DNA of 64,000 nt. Origin: Isoetes taiwanensis. Lineage: Eukaryota > Streptophyta > Lycopodiopsida > Isoetales > Isoetaceae. A program made the position numbers and the translations under genes. The DNA lies in contig JAJEKV010000014.1 in NCBI GenBank assembly GCA_021234155.1, positions 4,791,563 through 4,855,562 of the forward strand. The letters run 5' to 3'. Positions 1 to 12,304 of the stretch are shown piece after piece. Numbering within the stretch: the stretch's first letter is position 1; each line of letters starts with the position of its first letter. The notes below the pieces were generated by a model, which worked only from the letters and a program-made list of their open reading frames with translations, was not told the DNA's origin and searched no databases.

Positions 1-1900
1 AACAATTGCCTATGTTAATACCTTTAGAGAATAACTGACATTAATATTTTTCACATTACCCTTTCATATTAGATATTTTTGTTTTTCTTTACCTGTCCCT
101 GTCCCCCGCAACCCGTATGAACTTGACCTATCTTCGAATTGTGCAGAATTTTACTTCCATACAACCTTCAAGCTTTTCCACTGAACTATTTCTATCTGTT
201 GTCATTACTCCTAGACTTTTCTGCAACTTAACAAACCTGTACGTATGAAGAATCTTAGTTAAATATCTGTAACTTGTTTTTCAATATTTTTATATTCAAC
301 TATAATAACTCCCTTTGCAACCATATCTCTTGTGACATTTTCCTAGATTATATGGTATAATATGTATATCCTATGCCACTCGCCATACAAATCTACGTTA
401 ATACACTTGTATGCAGTTAACATAAGGAGGAGCATGGCCATGTTATTTATATAACTGCCAACCTTAGGTATGAACCCATGTCTACGTGGCTTCATCCCAT
501 AGGTGACCCGCCACATGGACACACCTTATTGGAGCCAAGTGGCCTCATGTGAACCCTAACATATAAAAGGCCAAACCCTAACCCTAGGCCACTTTTGGTT
601 CCACCAACTTCTGATCCACCAGTTCGCGCCCACAGCTTTGATTCGAGGATCGTCTTCGATAGCCTAGATTGCAGTAACAGTCCGGAAGTGCAAGTGCAAC
701 AGAGGAGGGTCATCTACTGGAATCACCTACTAGAGATGGAGAACGAAGGAGCAGGAGGCAGCTCATTAGGAGCAGGTATTTCGAGTAGACTATAGTTGAG
801 TTGCATGTTATGTCCTAACAGAGCCATTCTAGAACCTATAGTTCTGAGCATGAACCCTAACCGTAAGTTAGATGCATGCGATTAGGAATTAATTGTTATT
901 CTTGTTATTTATCATGTTATATTGATATATGATGTTGGTTGATCTCCTGTTTGCACCTCTTGTTTATTGGGAAGAGGGGTAGAGACCTCGTAGCCATTAT
1001 TTAGATGATGCTCCTAATTTAGACCCATTAGTTCCCATTATTTTGTGGCCTGCACATAGAGCCTACCTAGCTATGGAGTGACTGAGTACCACATAATGGC
1101 AAAGTGGAGGGAGGACCATGTTGAGCACGACTACTAGGTCCCACAGCGGGTTAGGCTTATAATCAGTCACTTTCTATGGGCCGGGTATGAGTCTGACACT
1201 TCCTGGATCAATGGTGTCGCCCTGACTCTTCAGAGCTGCAGGTGTCGGGCTGGCTCTTGTTTTGCGAAGTTCAGTCGGATAAGGACATGTGTCGCACGAT
1301 CCTGTAGCTGTCCGGGGAGCCACTGCACTCCGAGAAGTGGATATGCAACCCTTTCTACCTCATCGGACCAGGGAGATACAACTTGGAGTAGTATCCTTGG
1401 GTGATCCCATGAGATTGTATCTCCGATAGGTTACAGTCATGACAGAGCCCGATTTAACCTACTGCAAAGTATACACAGGAGGGGTGGATGGGGTGGTCAA
1501 CCCTAGCCATTGTCTATTGCCAGCCCAAGTCATTGCCATAACTCATCCTGGCTATTTGGAGACCCCAACCATCGATCCACTCCTCCTTGAGTCTGAGCCC
1601 TGGTAGGAGCCTCCATTTGATGTATTTGATGTTCATGATATATTATAGTTGGATGGATTATCATTACTTTTCGAGGTAGTGTTGCTATGTTATTCCTAGT
1701 GCTTATGTTCATATGTTTTGCTTATGTTGATATAGAAGTCCATAGAGGATGGGACGGAATGACACTTCATGTCCTCTATGCGTCTGTCTAGCCATCCCAG
1801 ACATGAATTAGACGGAGGACCTAAATGGCGGGCAACCGTTGGATGGGAAAGGTCCTTCGGTGTCTAACTGGGCTGTCGTATATAGTGCACGGAACGTCAC
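1..1900 (+). repeat. Dispersed repeat R1, copy 1 (LTR-like, left end cut by the window)
   Basis: The segment is repeated at about 18,398-19,651 and 37,830-39,385, all in the same orientation. Shared landmarks are the ATTAACATTTTTCACATT-type start, a TATAAAAGG box, a block around 690-780 with ACTGGAATCACCTACTAGAG, a block near 970-1090 with TAGCCATTATTTAGATGATG, and GTTGGATGGGAAAGGTCCTT near 1840. No protein is readable across it. A promoter-like core followed by a long untranslated stretch fits an LTR or a non-autonomous LTR element, but I did not find a matching internal region. Similarity to copy 3 stops near 1,900. Confidence 0.7.
562..588 (+). promoter_or_regulatory. TATA box plus telo-box in R1
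   Basis: TATAAAAG lies at 562-569 and is followed directly by AAACCCTAACCCTAGG (573-588), a plant telo-box-like motif. The same pair is kept in copy 2 (TATAAAAG at 18,979-18,986) and is degenerate in copy 3 (ACATAAAAG near 38,023). This supports R1 as a promoter-bearing repeat. Use in transcription is inferred only. Confidence 0.5.
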
Positions 1901-2285
1901 AATGGTGATCAGGGAAATGATCTTGGATGACCAAGATCAAGAACTAGCTATTACCCTAAGTAGCTAACTAGCCCAGTAGAAAATTTAGGGACAAATCCCA
2001 ATTATGAACCTCGGAAAGTGGGAGAATTTTTTTCCACTATTAGAAGGTCGTTAGCAAGTTAGATGTAGCTGTTAGGGTAAGCTAATTATGAAATAGAGTC
2101 AAAAGAGACTTTCTAGTAAATTTGAGCTCAAAATTATTCTCGAGCCCCATTTTATAAGTGAAAATTGAACGTGGAATCGTTCAATAGGAAACCTGCAAAG
2201 AAAATGGCGCAAAATGACCAATGGTTGGCTTAAAAAATATAGGAAAACTTGAAAGATAGTTAAGTAGTTAGAGAAAGCACTACTT
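1901..2285. other. No feature seen
   Basis: A unique AT-rich spacer between R1 copy 1 and the LINE fragment. I see no long reading frame, RNA gene or repeat here. Confidence 0.5.
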
Positions 2286-3710
2286 CATATTGAATTGAAT
2301 TGAATTGAATGTGTTTTTATCGTCCACGAAGAACAATAGGCCTATGAGACCCAAACAAAAAAAACAACAAGTGCATTACTGTCAAGATTAAAAAACCCCT
2401 GTCCTGAAGGTTTTTCGTGGGAAAAACCTTGGCAGTAATAGGCATGTTGGCAAACTATACAATGTTGTACAATGATATAATAAAGTACAATTCAACATCA
2501 TGCCAGAGGACATAGCTGAGTGCGTACATCCATGAGCCCTTGAAGATATGATCTGAGTGAGCCTACAGAGGCCATGTCTAGCAGCACATGTAGTGGCTGA
2601 TTAGACGGGACTAACTGAACACAGCGCGCCCGGATATGGTCATAATGATGGATAGCTCTAAAGAGTATAGCATTCATCCTTAATGGCTCCCTATTGACTG
2701 AAAGGTATGGCATTCATTCTCAATGGCTCCCTGCTGACAACATTGACAAATCATGTCCTCACGTGCCTCCCGAATCCATCTACCTATCTCATTGCGGTGT
2801 CAGCATGGGATTGATCTGCTGCTTATAGCGTGCATTTTAACATGTTCCACGATGCCCGCATCCCAAAGTTGGCAAACGAAGCAAGCATCAAGGTACTGCC
2901 GCAAATGGTAGTGGTCCTCTTCAGTTTGCATCTGTATGCACCTCTGGTCTAGTGCATTCGATCGCAAGAACTACTGGACTTGTTTCTCCTTTCAATAGGC
3001 TTTGAGGCATTGTGGCTCTAGTGCCATGACATAAGCAAGGTTGGGGAGATGGGCATCGCCCATACCAACCACTTTCTGAAAGTAGATGATGCGGCCGTCC
3101 AATGCGGCCCGTTGGAGGGGCAAGAAACATGTTTCCCGCAGCAAAATCTGATAAGGAACTATGGACTTGACCCCAAGTGTGTGAGCTAAGAAAGCTTTCT
3201 ACATCTGCTCCAGGTCATTCCAGGTGGCAAGGGATATTATCAAGCTCCAAACCTTGACCCCATATAAGAAAATAGGCTCTACCAGTGCTCTGAACAAGTT
3301 TGACTGATGGGCCCAGGCATACAACTCTGCCTTATGACTATTGTTCTACATGGCATACAGTGCTTTCCAGCCTGCTGTGATGCATATCAGATGGAAGTGT
3401 CCCAGTATGTAGTCAAAGGGAACTTCACTCCCAGATACTTGTAAGTGGGAGCTACCTCCATATTTTGTTCCTAGTACATGAAAGAAGGAGCTCTTGGTTG
3501 GCACGATGATGAGACAAGCAATAGCTTGGCCTTGGCCAAGTTGACGTGCATGCCAGTGAACTGGCAAAATGTGTCCAGAGAATCCAAATGGCGTTGTATG
3601 TCAGCTAGAGTGTAGGCTAAAAGATCCACATCATCATTGTATATTATTTGCCTAACTATGTGGTGTAGGTGTTGGACTCCCACTCCCCCGTGCTTAGTGA
3701 GCCAATCTAA
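2286..3710 (-). mobile_element. LINE family L-A, copy A (5'-truncated, decayed)
   Basis: The minus strand carries a broken non-LTR reverse transcriptase. RT motif C reads IIYNDDVDLLA (about 3,615-3,650), where other copies have YADD, so the catalytic box is altered. A later zinc-binding box reads CQCCQQGAIENECHTF near 2,735, matching the C-terminal C-x2-C...E-x3-H pattern of the family. The 3' end is the block ATCGTCCACGAAGAACAATAGGC-like at 2,320-2,345 followed by a (GAATT)n tail at 2,291-2,310 instead of poly(A). Several frameshifts and stops make it non-functional. Confidence 0.8.
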
Positions 3711-4465
3711 CATTAACATTTTTCACATTTTTCACACATGAAGATAGCTACATATGGATAGATAAAGAATACACAGGTAACTAAAAGTAGGTTAAACATC
3801 ATTTTGTTGCCTGCGCCAATCAAGCGATGCCATGTGGCAAGATTCTGATTTACCAAGCATTCTTGTGGATAAACCAAACATTCTGGTAGATCTACCTTGC
3901 ATTCTGGCAATCTACCCTCCGTTCCTATATTTTTTACTTGCCACACAATGTTGTTTAACCTGCTTCCACGTTACGGGAATGCACCTCTACCCTGCATTCT
4001 GGCAGTTTATGCATCGACATGGTTTGCCGTACTGGAATGCAGGGTAGAGATGCATTCCTTTATGCAAGAATTTGACAAGAAACTAAATTCATCCCTCTCA
4101 ATAGAGCAATGAGTAAAGTTATCTTAAATGGAATCTAACTACTTGGTCTGGGCCAAAGGTAAATGCTTTGGGGCAAAGGTAAATGCCTTAGTCTTGATAC
4201 ACAAGTTCTACCATTGACATTTAGTTCCACAAATGGTAGAAGATATGGGTGTTAACAAAATGCAAAAAGAACCAAATACAAAGAAAGCTTTTTCCACACA
4301 TTCTTATTTCTCCTTCGTCTTGCCTTGCACTGGTTCATTAATTTACTAGTCAATCTAACTTTTTTAGCATTTTGTTATCACATTGGTAATGGAGTTCGTC
4401 ATTAGGGATGACAAAAAGAATGGGTAATCAATGAACATGATAGGTGCCTAATAATACCAAAAATA
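3711..4465. other. Intergenic stretch with hairpin
   Basis: No gene is recognised. It contains a hairpin at 3,976-4,058 (listed separately) and several scattered copies of GCATTCTGGCA-like words between 3,855 and 4,010. Short open frames here look like chance products of that repetition. Confidence 0.5.
3976..4058. repeat. Hairpin, 24-bp arms with one mismatch, 35-nt loop
   Basis: The left arm 3,976-3,999 pairs with the right arm 4,035-4,058. The inner 15 bp (CTCTACCCTGCATTC and its reverse complement) are perfect. The size is compatible with a small foldback element or a microRNA-like precursor, but the sequence matches no microRNA I recognise. Confidence 0.75.
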
Positions 4466-4532
4466 GTAGAATAGAATAGAGTTTTTTATCGTCCACGGAG
4501 ACCAATTGGCCTATGGGACCCAAACAGGAGGC
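4466..4532 (-). mobile_element. LINE family L-A, copy B (3' end only)
   Basis: A (GAATA)n tail at about 4,468-4,481 is followed by the conserved 3'-terminal block containing ATCGTCCACGGAGACCAAT and TGGGACCC. Similarity to the other copies ends near 4,532, so only about 65 bp of LINE is left. This is a severe 5' truncation typical of target-primed reverse transcription. Confidence 0.75.
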
Positions 4533-5109
4533 ACATCTAATGTTTCTTTCATTTAATACAGATAATGGACAAATTCAGAATATAATAAGTGTTTGTGCCC
4601 TCATATCACATCTTCTGCAACCATATGGACTATCTGGACTATATGGAGACATCGGTGCGATGTCACTTTGGGGGGGCAATCTATCTCTATTGAGAAACTC
4701 AAAAGTCTTTTTAATAAGGAAGTTGCTTTAATGGCATTGTCCCACCACAGGAAGATGGGGATGAGCTATAATAAGGGATTGGACAGAATTGGTAAGATTG
4801 AAGGATTTTATAACTACTTCAAGTGCCATTGGATGAGCTCTGAGGACCTAGAACTTCATGATAGGTCTAATGGTGGATCAATCTGAGTTCAGTGGAGAAA
4901 GTAATCTGAGTAACTGACTAGATAGGGTCTCTCTACCATTATGTTGTTGTGGAATAGGACTTCCTTTAGTACGCACATCATGATGCATAGAGAACCCATA
5001 TAAAAGCCCTAATGCTTCCTATTTGTCCCATTGGGGAATCTTTGTATCTTTACTATTTTTATTAATAACAAAAAACACACTCTTACCCTCAAAAAAAAAA
5101 AATATATCT
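4533..5109. other. Intergenic, one unrecognised open frame
   Basis: A 97-codon plus-strand frame at 4,593-4,886 includes GQSISIEKLKSLFNKEVALM. It has no motif I recognise and no clear splice sites, so I do not call it a gene. It may be a fragment of a decayed element. Confidence 0.3.
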
Positions 5110-5300
5110 ATTATCACTCATATATATACAATTATATGAGCTCTACCAACATGTTGGTAGAGATTGATCTCGGCCGTCCATCTATGAGATGGACGGTGCA
5201 GACGGTGACACCTCGAATCACCCCAGCAGCCCCCTTCATTTGGGGCTTTTGATATGTGACGTCGGATTTGAGGAATTAAATTGGGGCTTTTAATCCAGAC
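5110..5300 (+). repeat. Dispersed repeat R2, copy 1
   Basis: Shares ATATATACAATTATAT, GATTGATCTCGGCCGTCCAT, GACGGTGACAC, CAGCCCCCTT(C/T)ATTTGGGGC and AATTGGGGC with 11,450-11,850. It holds a hairpin with 10-bp arms CCGTCCATCT (5,174-5,183) and AGATGGACGG (5,187-5,196). It lies upstream of a gene-like region here and again at copy 2, so it may carry promoter sequence or be a small transposon inserted near genes. Confidence 0.7.
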
Positions 5301-8038
5301 CGTCGAATTTTGCTCTTCACTTTTCTGCTTCTCCCTATTGTCGACAACGGCGGAACTCCGGCAGAATGGCGCGCTCGAATTTTGCTCTTCACTTTTCTGT
5401 GCATTCGGTGGTACTCTCCTCGGAGTTTTGGAATGGCGATGGGATTGTGCGCATGGCTTCTCTGTATTGTTTGTGCTCCTGCCGCCACTGTGATTGTCGA
5501 TGTTGCTGATGACGTCTGTTCATCCGTGCTAAGACCACTTCACTCTGCGCTTCTGGTCAACACCAGCCCAGCCAGTTGACAAGGGAAATGATGGTATGGG
5601 AAACTCAACTTGGTCGGTCCGGCCTTTCTGATAAGAATATTATCTTCTACCGCCACTAGGGCAGAAGAATCTGTAGATTTGCGCTTGCGAGGAACGAGCT
5701 ATGATTTTGAGTTGCTTAGGTTAAGCTTTTGGAGCTTTGAATCAGTAGAAGCCGGATGTCATTCCGCAGCGCGACTCCAATTGGTAAGCTTCTTTTTCTT
5801 ATTTATCGATTCAATAGCTACAATAATCCGAGTGAATTGATGTGTTTAAAAGGCTGGTTCGGGTTTATTCGAGAAAGTTGCACTTCCCGTGATATTGTGT
5901 GTGTTCCATATTTCATAGTCATTATTTACATTGTGTGTAGATTCCATATCCTTTATTGATCTGTCAATGGTTCTATGACATGCCCTTGGAACTTCGAGTT
6001 TCCCTGTTAGTTTGGCATGCAATACTTAAAATCGAATCACGGAAATACAAATCCCATTAGATCAAATCCATGGAGACGGTGCTCCAAATTTAGAGAAATA
6101 GGTGAATGGCTTGCGATGTTCTGTTTGATTTTTTCTTGGCCAGGATATGCGGTCTCAACTTTATTATAGCAAGGTCAAATGTTGAAGCCGTGGCATGCAT
6201 AAATATTGTGGTATAAGCAACATGCGTATTGCCATGCGCCCAATCAATGTTCCTTAAAAAGCAAGCAACCCCATAAAAGCAAGTTTCACATTGCAAAGGC
6301 AACAAAATCTGGACACTACACATGTTATGCTAGCGGAATTTAAGCCCGGACCACTGCAGCGCCGATATTATCTATTCTCTGGGAATAAGTGGGTAGACAA
6401 GCAATAATCGTGAACAATTGGCGGGTTCGCGATTACCGCAGACGGTCGATAATGAAGATGAAGCTCATATAGTAAAATATCACTAGAGTTCTCGCAGTTT
6501 TTCCATTACGGTTCATTTGAAGAACAAAGAGTTTGTCTTCTAAATTTTTGTATCTGCACCACATACAGCCATGATTTGTAAACCATTGTGGTAAGCTTCT
6601 TTTTTATTTTATGTATGTTGGCATGCTTTGAAAGAACTCAGGGGTTTTGGCATCATTTGTTGTAGAGATCATATACATGGAGCGAGGGGGAAGCACCTCT
6701 AGGTTGTTATCGCTGATTTAGGAAATGCCCATGTTGACTTTCTGGGCGGACACTATAATTGATTATGAGAAGCTCTTAGAGGTAGGAGATCCAACATTTT
6801 CTAGTTGCTACAAAGACAATGAGCTGCAGCCTATTTCTCACGAACTACACCTCCGGTACAACAACTAATCCAAAGGTGTTGTGTATACACCTGAGGGTGC
6901 ATATCCGAATTCTATAATGTCCATCCTATTACGGAACAATGCATTGCAAAAGTATAGAGTGGGCTTTTTTTTTTTAATTTTCTTGCTGGTTGAGTCCTTG
7001 TGATGATTCCATATGATTATAGGTCTGTTCTTAAAAGTTTTTGCAATTGCATCTTTTTTTTCTCTGGTTCCTTTCCGTTTGTTTGACTGTCATTTTGTTT
7101 TGCGCACAAAGTGGTTGATGAAGAAAGCTGCAACCGACAAGCTTTGTATGTTTTCCTTTGTCTTTCTTATAATGTACAACTCCAGTTGGTACACCTTTGC
7201 CTGACTGATTTAACAAGTAGTCAATTGCTATGTATGAAGTATACTATTGCTTAGTTTTTTCTATCTTTGTGTGAATGATTGGAATTCATCCTTCTGAGAC
7301 AAGGCACTTGCTTCTGTTTGCTTTGTGAAGTGGTTAATCATCTTGAACTTGAAGTCATCACGATTCTTGGTTTATTATCCGTCAAGCAAAGAGCGTGCAA
7401 ACACGGTTTGTATGCAAGTAATGTTTGATGGCTACTGAAGTGAGTCGCCTCCTTTATGCAATCTAGTTCCCTTTGTCTCTGATAATATTATGTAGGTTAA
7501 CCATCATCACACATGAGGAATGTCTGGATATGTCTGATAGACTAAAGGGGAATGCATGCGACAGACAGGAAAGCCCACTGATGTTTCATTCTGCTATAGC
7601 TCCACATTAGATGAGTCTTGCCTCATTCGCTTTAAAGCTGTTGTCACCATCATATGTTGCTACTGTGGTTGCTATCGATAAATTTGAGGAGTGTATATGT
7701 TCTAGAATTGTAGTGTTTGATTCAGTTGTTGCGAGTGTAGATGAATATATGATGTTCACGTGTTAACTTGCTTCAGTTTCATGTAGGTTTTGCTAAGGTG
7801 TTAACAGATGTTTAATAACCTAAGGAAGAATGTTGTTGACCCTGGGACATGGATAATCATTAAAGCATTTGGAAAATGATGACAAGGATATCTGTATGTT
7901 CTCTGCATTTCCACAGTTACAATGTCAAACTTAAGGTTTAACATATGTGTCAAAATCAAGCCGCTTGATTTGAGGCCATTAGAGGCCCTTTGTTTCCTGC
8001 CATGATAATGAACTAAGAGCCATTTGGCAAATGACCAG
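5301..8038 (+). other. Upstream region of the HINT exons; 5' exons not identified
   Basis: The stretch should hold the first exons of the HINT gene if that gene is complete. I looked for the conserved N-terminal half of the HIT domain (FDKII, AFRDI, LIPK-type segments) and did not find it. A short direct repeat TCGAATTTTGCTCTTCACTT occurs at about 5,303 and 5,377. Several short frames (for example 5,610-5,840) lack recognisable motifs. Confidence 0.4.
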
Positions 8039-8287
<249 letters not shown>

Positions 8288-10278
8288 CTGGATTAAAAGG
8301 TTAAAAAAGATTCTTTTTTTAATATGGACAAGTTCCTCTGTCCATACGGATATGAGCAATAATTATGACTTGATATTATGGTAAGAAATAGCAGTTGCTA
8401 TTTATAATAAGAATGGAAAAGTGCTCTGTACTGTTTGGTAGTTGTCTTGAAAGAAGAGCAATGATAAATAAGAACTCTCCCCAAGCATTCAAACTTCATG
8501 AGTAGCTGTACACATAACAGCCTCCTGGATCTGATAAACAGGTGCAAAGAACTTACTATTTAAACTCAAAAAGAGTCTCTATGGTTTAAAGTGTTAAGTT
8601 TTGTGACTTGGCTGTGGATGTGTCAGATCCGTTCTTTTCATGTCACCTCTAGCTTCTTTAGGTGACAATGATTTGATTCTGCTTTCTTAAAGTAACCCCA
8701 TCCATTTGAAGTTCGCCTTCCATGTTTGCATCAAAATGTGGTCGGTGGCCCATCTGGCGCTTATTTCTCTTTCCATCCAATCCATTATGCATATGCAGGA
8801 CACAACGGACCAAGTTGGGCGTGATAATTCAATGGTTCATGAAGTAGATGGTATTCAAAACGAGGGAGGTGGCGCACGAAAAAGGCAGGCTTTGAATAAT
8901 GGTGGTTATATGAATTTATAATGTATAAACCTAAAGCAACATGTTAATAATTTGTTGGTTAAGACACCACAAATTTATTAGTTGAACAGGCGGTCTTAGA
9001 ACTCCACAGTGCTTTGGACCACACATGTTTTAATTTACTGAACATCATGCCTGAAACACACATGCTGAAATCATGCAGAAACACACAACATAATCTAAAA
9101 TGTTATGCAAGTTGGCTAATATTTATTTACCGAGTCACTTACCATGACTAAGCACCTCATGTCATTAGTCAACTGGTGTGAATAAACACCTCAAACATGT
9201 TTGCTAATACACACTCAAGAGGTGTCCCCTATACTGCCCCATGGGAATGACGTAATTCTATGATATCATTTTCATGTTGTGTGTTTACATGTGTAGTGGG
9301 TGCACATGTAAAGACCTGTTGTTTCTTTACCTTTTGAATGAGTCACAAGCATATTCATTGCCACTAGAAATGAAAAACTAAGTTAAGCACTTCACTTCAA
9401 AACTAATGAGGAAAAACCATAACCACATTGAAATTGAACTTTTGTTGCAAGCAATTTCAATAATATATCGCTATTGTTTTTTGGGTCTTGATTTTAGTGG
9501 CAGTGCAAAGTTGCAACCACTATTGTCTTTTGGGTTTCGGATTCAATTGCAACACTTAATTAATTTAGAATGCTAGCAAATGGTAGCAATTGACAACTAA
9601 GTAAATGTGCGACGCTTGAATTTTTTGAAATATGACCATGTAAGAAAACATGGCCTTTGCACAGTGTTAGACGTTGTGGAACTACTTGGTAGGTTGCATG
9701 GATGTTGTTATCATGTACTTTCTCAAGTTAACACATGCATCAAATACTATTTTGGCTTCTTCAGCTATCGCTCGACTCTTCCAGTTTAATTCAAATTTAG
9801 CTTGCCTTTTCAATTTAACCTTGCCAAATGGAGTGACCTTTGCTTCTATCTTGCTAAAGTATTTGTACAAATGTTTCACATGCATGCAACTACTTTTAAA
9901 AGAAGGTCATTATTTGATTGATGTTGAATTTCATTGATGTAGAAATAAGAAGCAATCCATCATGCTATGCGTCTCTTCTTCCTTCCTTTTCTTTGTTGGA
10001 ATGGGAAGGGTTTAATTTTATTATTGTTTTGCTTGAACATGATATTCACATCATAGAGTAAGGATAGCTTAAAAGTTGCACAATAATTTCTTGATACTGG
10101 GTACTTGGCGACTGTCAATGGGTATATTAGTTTTTGTAATCATCCAAAAAAATATATCTATGCATAAGTGTGAGGGAAAGGTTCGTATTATTCGCATTTT
10201 TCCTACTAAAGGGGAAGAAAACCAAATAAGAAGGCTGTTTTGTGCTTTCCTAAATAGGGACATCATGCTGATCAACTT
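8288..10278. other. Intergenic, no gene recognised
   Basis: AT-rich sequence. A frame at 8,706-8,921 could include an exon after the AG near 8,798 (DTTDQVGRDNSM to a TAA), but no family is recognisable. Nothing else is supported. Confidence 0.35.
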
Positions 10279-11400
10279 GAGGAAGGAAGGAAGGAAGGAA
10301 GTTTATTTTAACGTCCACGGAGGCCAGAGGCCTATGAGACGGCACATAACAGGCAAAAAAGCCAAAAACCCCAACACCAAAAACAAACAATGTAACTGTA
10401 CAGTAGAACCCTACTACCGGGATGAAAAAACCCCCACTTGGGAGGAAAAACCCTAACAGTAGGCTCTCAAATACCATGCCCCGAGGAAGAGCAAGTCGGC
10501 GGTAGAAATCCAGGGATGTAAGCTCCCGTCAGCTACCATAGGTGATCGCGAGTAACCGATGTAGCGGTGTGTCGGAGCATCTAAGATCGGTGTGCCTTTG
10601 CTTTCGGACATGGGCATATCTTTGGCACCGCCATTGGAGGGCATGGTGCTCATCCTCTATCACGTGCATCTCACAACAACGACATATCCTCTCCTCCACG
10701 GGGATCCCGGTGCGCCATTCACCCCCAACGACTGTCTCAATTAGAGGTAATGGGAACCCGCCCTTATGGCGGCAATAGCTCTCCGTTTCTTCCGCGAGAT
10801 GTGTGCTTTCAAATACCGATGGGGTCCATGCTCAAAGCTGGGATTAATCTGAGCGTGATAGTGCTCGTCTTGGGCTTTGCAAGAGTAGAGGCATCCCGCA
10901 GTGGCGGCATAGCCCGCATCAATTGCCCATTCTGCAAGATCGAATGCGCCGTGCCACCATCGTTGGTAATCCATAGACCACCTCCTAAACCATCCCTTAC
11001 GATTAACCGTGCCATACCCTCTTCGATCATTTGGGGGCCCTGCGTTAACAACCGCGACTTTGTGGGGGCAAGCGTGCTCATCCATCCCATCCACCTTATG
11101 GAAGCAAGTAAGATGCCTTCGCATAGCGAGTCTTTGTAAAGCCGCGAACCGATCTCATACAACAAAATCGATGCACGGTGCGGTTGTCCTTCACTCCCCA
11201 GCTATAGGTCAAAGAAAGCTTTTACGCACCCTTTCCAACCTATCCCGTATTTTTTGCTAATCTGGCGGGCCCCAAACCTCCACCCCATATAGCGACGGGC
11301 TCAACCAAAGCTCTAAACGGTGCTGTGCTCTCCTCATCCACCCGACAGATCTATCCGGCAACACGCGTTTTGCACTGAGTTAACCACATTTTTTGCTGAA
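10279..11400 (-). mobile_element. LINE family L-A, copy C (C-terminal part)
   Basis: The minus strand encodes the region after the RT core, ending with the zinc-binding box CRCCEMHVIEDEHHAL (near 10,640-10,690). The 3'-terminal block TAACGTCCACGGAGGCCAGAG follows, with a (GGAA)n tail at 10,281-10,300. The longest open part is about 127 codons (10,741-11,124) with WFRRWSMDYQRWW. Frames are interrupted. The 5' side fades near 11,400. Confidence 0.75.
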
Positions 11401-11449
11401 ATCATTATGCAAAGATTGTTCTCCTGCAACCATTGATTGTACAACTACT

Positions 11450-11850
11450 CATAGTACAAAAACTTGTATATATACAATTATATTATGGGTCCTATGGGGG
11501 GTTGAAAGTTTGTAGAGATTCATCCTGGCCGTCGATTTTCTGAGGTGTCGCGACAATAGCCCTTAGATTTAATGGGGGGGCATGCATGGGGCATGGATGG
11601 GGCATGCACCCCATCCCTGGGCCGTCGATTGGGCACGTGAAGAATCTTGGCCCTTGATTTTAAGGTTAAGGAAGGTGCAAGGAAATTGTTGAAAGATTGA
11701 TCTCGGCCGTCCATCTCTGAGATGGACGGTCCAGACGGTGACACTTCAATCAACCCCAAGCAGCCCCCTTTATTTGGGGCTTTTGATGTGGCCCGTTAGA
11801 TCTAGGGATTCAATTGGGGCATTTTATGTAGACCGTCCATCCTTAAAATT
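11450..11850 (+). repeat. Dispersed repeat R2, copy 2
   Basis: Homologous to 5,110-5,300, with about 150 bp of extra sequence inside (11,540-11,690, including GGGGCATGCATGGGGCATGG). Its hairpin is slightly longer than in copy 1: arms CCGTCCATCTC (11,707-11,717) and GAGATGGACGG (11,719-11,729) around one base. It sits about 450 bp upstream of the start of the unidentified gene at 12,305. Confidence 0.7.
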
Positions 11851-12304
11851 TGGGGCATTTTATATCTAATATTTATTAAATATTGGATGTCGGAATGTCG
11901 CCTTCAATATTAATTAACGGATTTGATGACTTATAATTGTGGCAAGTAAAGGGAAACCACGGTCGAAATTTTGCATTGCAGATCCATTTTTTCGTAGCTT
12001 CCCGCTGTGTCTTCTAGCTATGGCGCGGCTCCAGCAACTTTGCCAAAAATTATTTCTGTACATTGGAAGTGCAGATGCAAGAACATCAATGGATATGCCA
12101 AAAGAGCCGATGTTATTTGTTGAAGGCGGCTTCTTCGTCTGGGCTCCCGCGGTTAAACCAGGTCAAGGGATTTTCGAGCTCCTCAACCAGAGCAAGAAGA
12201 AAGCCTAGTTTTTTTTCCTTCTATCCAGCCATTTCTTCGATCAATTCTTTCTGCTGCAGCAGTATAGAGGTGTTCGATAGCATTGGGCTGGTCAAATGCC
12301 TAAA

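Noticed and set aside
570-590. AACCCTAACCCTA considered as interstitial telomere
   Set aside because: Only two units, and shared by R1 copies beside a TATA box, so a telo-box promoter motif is the better reading.
10076-10456. 126-codon plus-strand frame
   Set aside because: Crosses the (GGAA)n tail and the antisense 3' end of a LINE. Not a host gene.
12019-12208. Frame M-A-R-L-Q-Q-L as a separate small protein upstream of 12,305
   Set aside because: No homology recognised. It overlaps another open frame and may be 5' leader or an upstream frame of the 12.3-kb gene.
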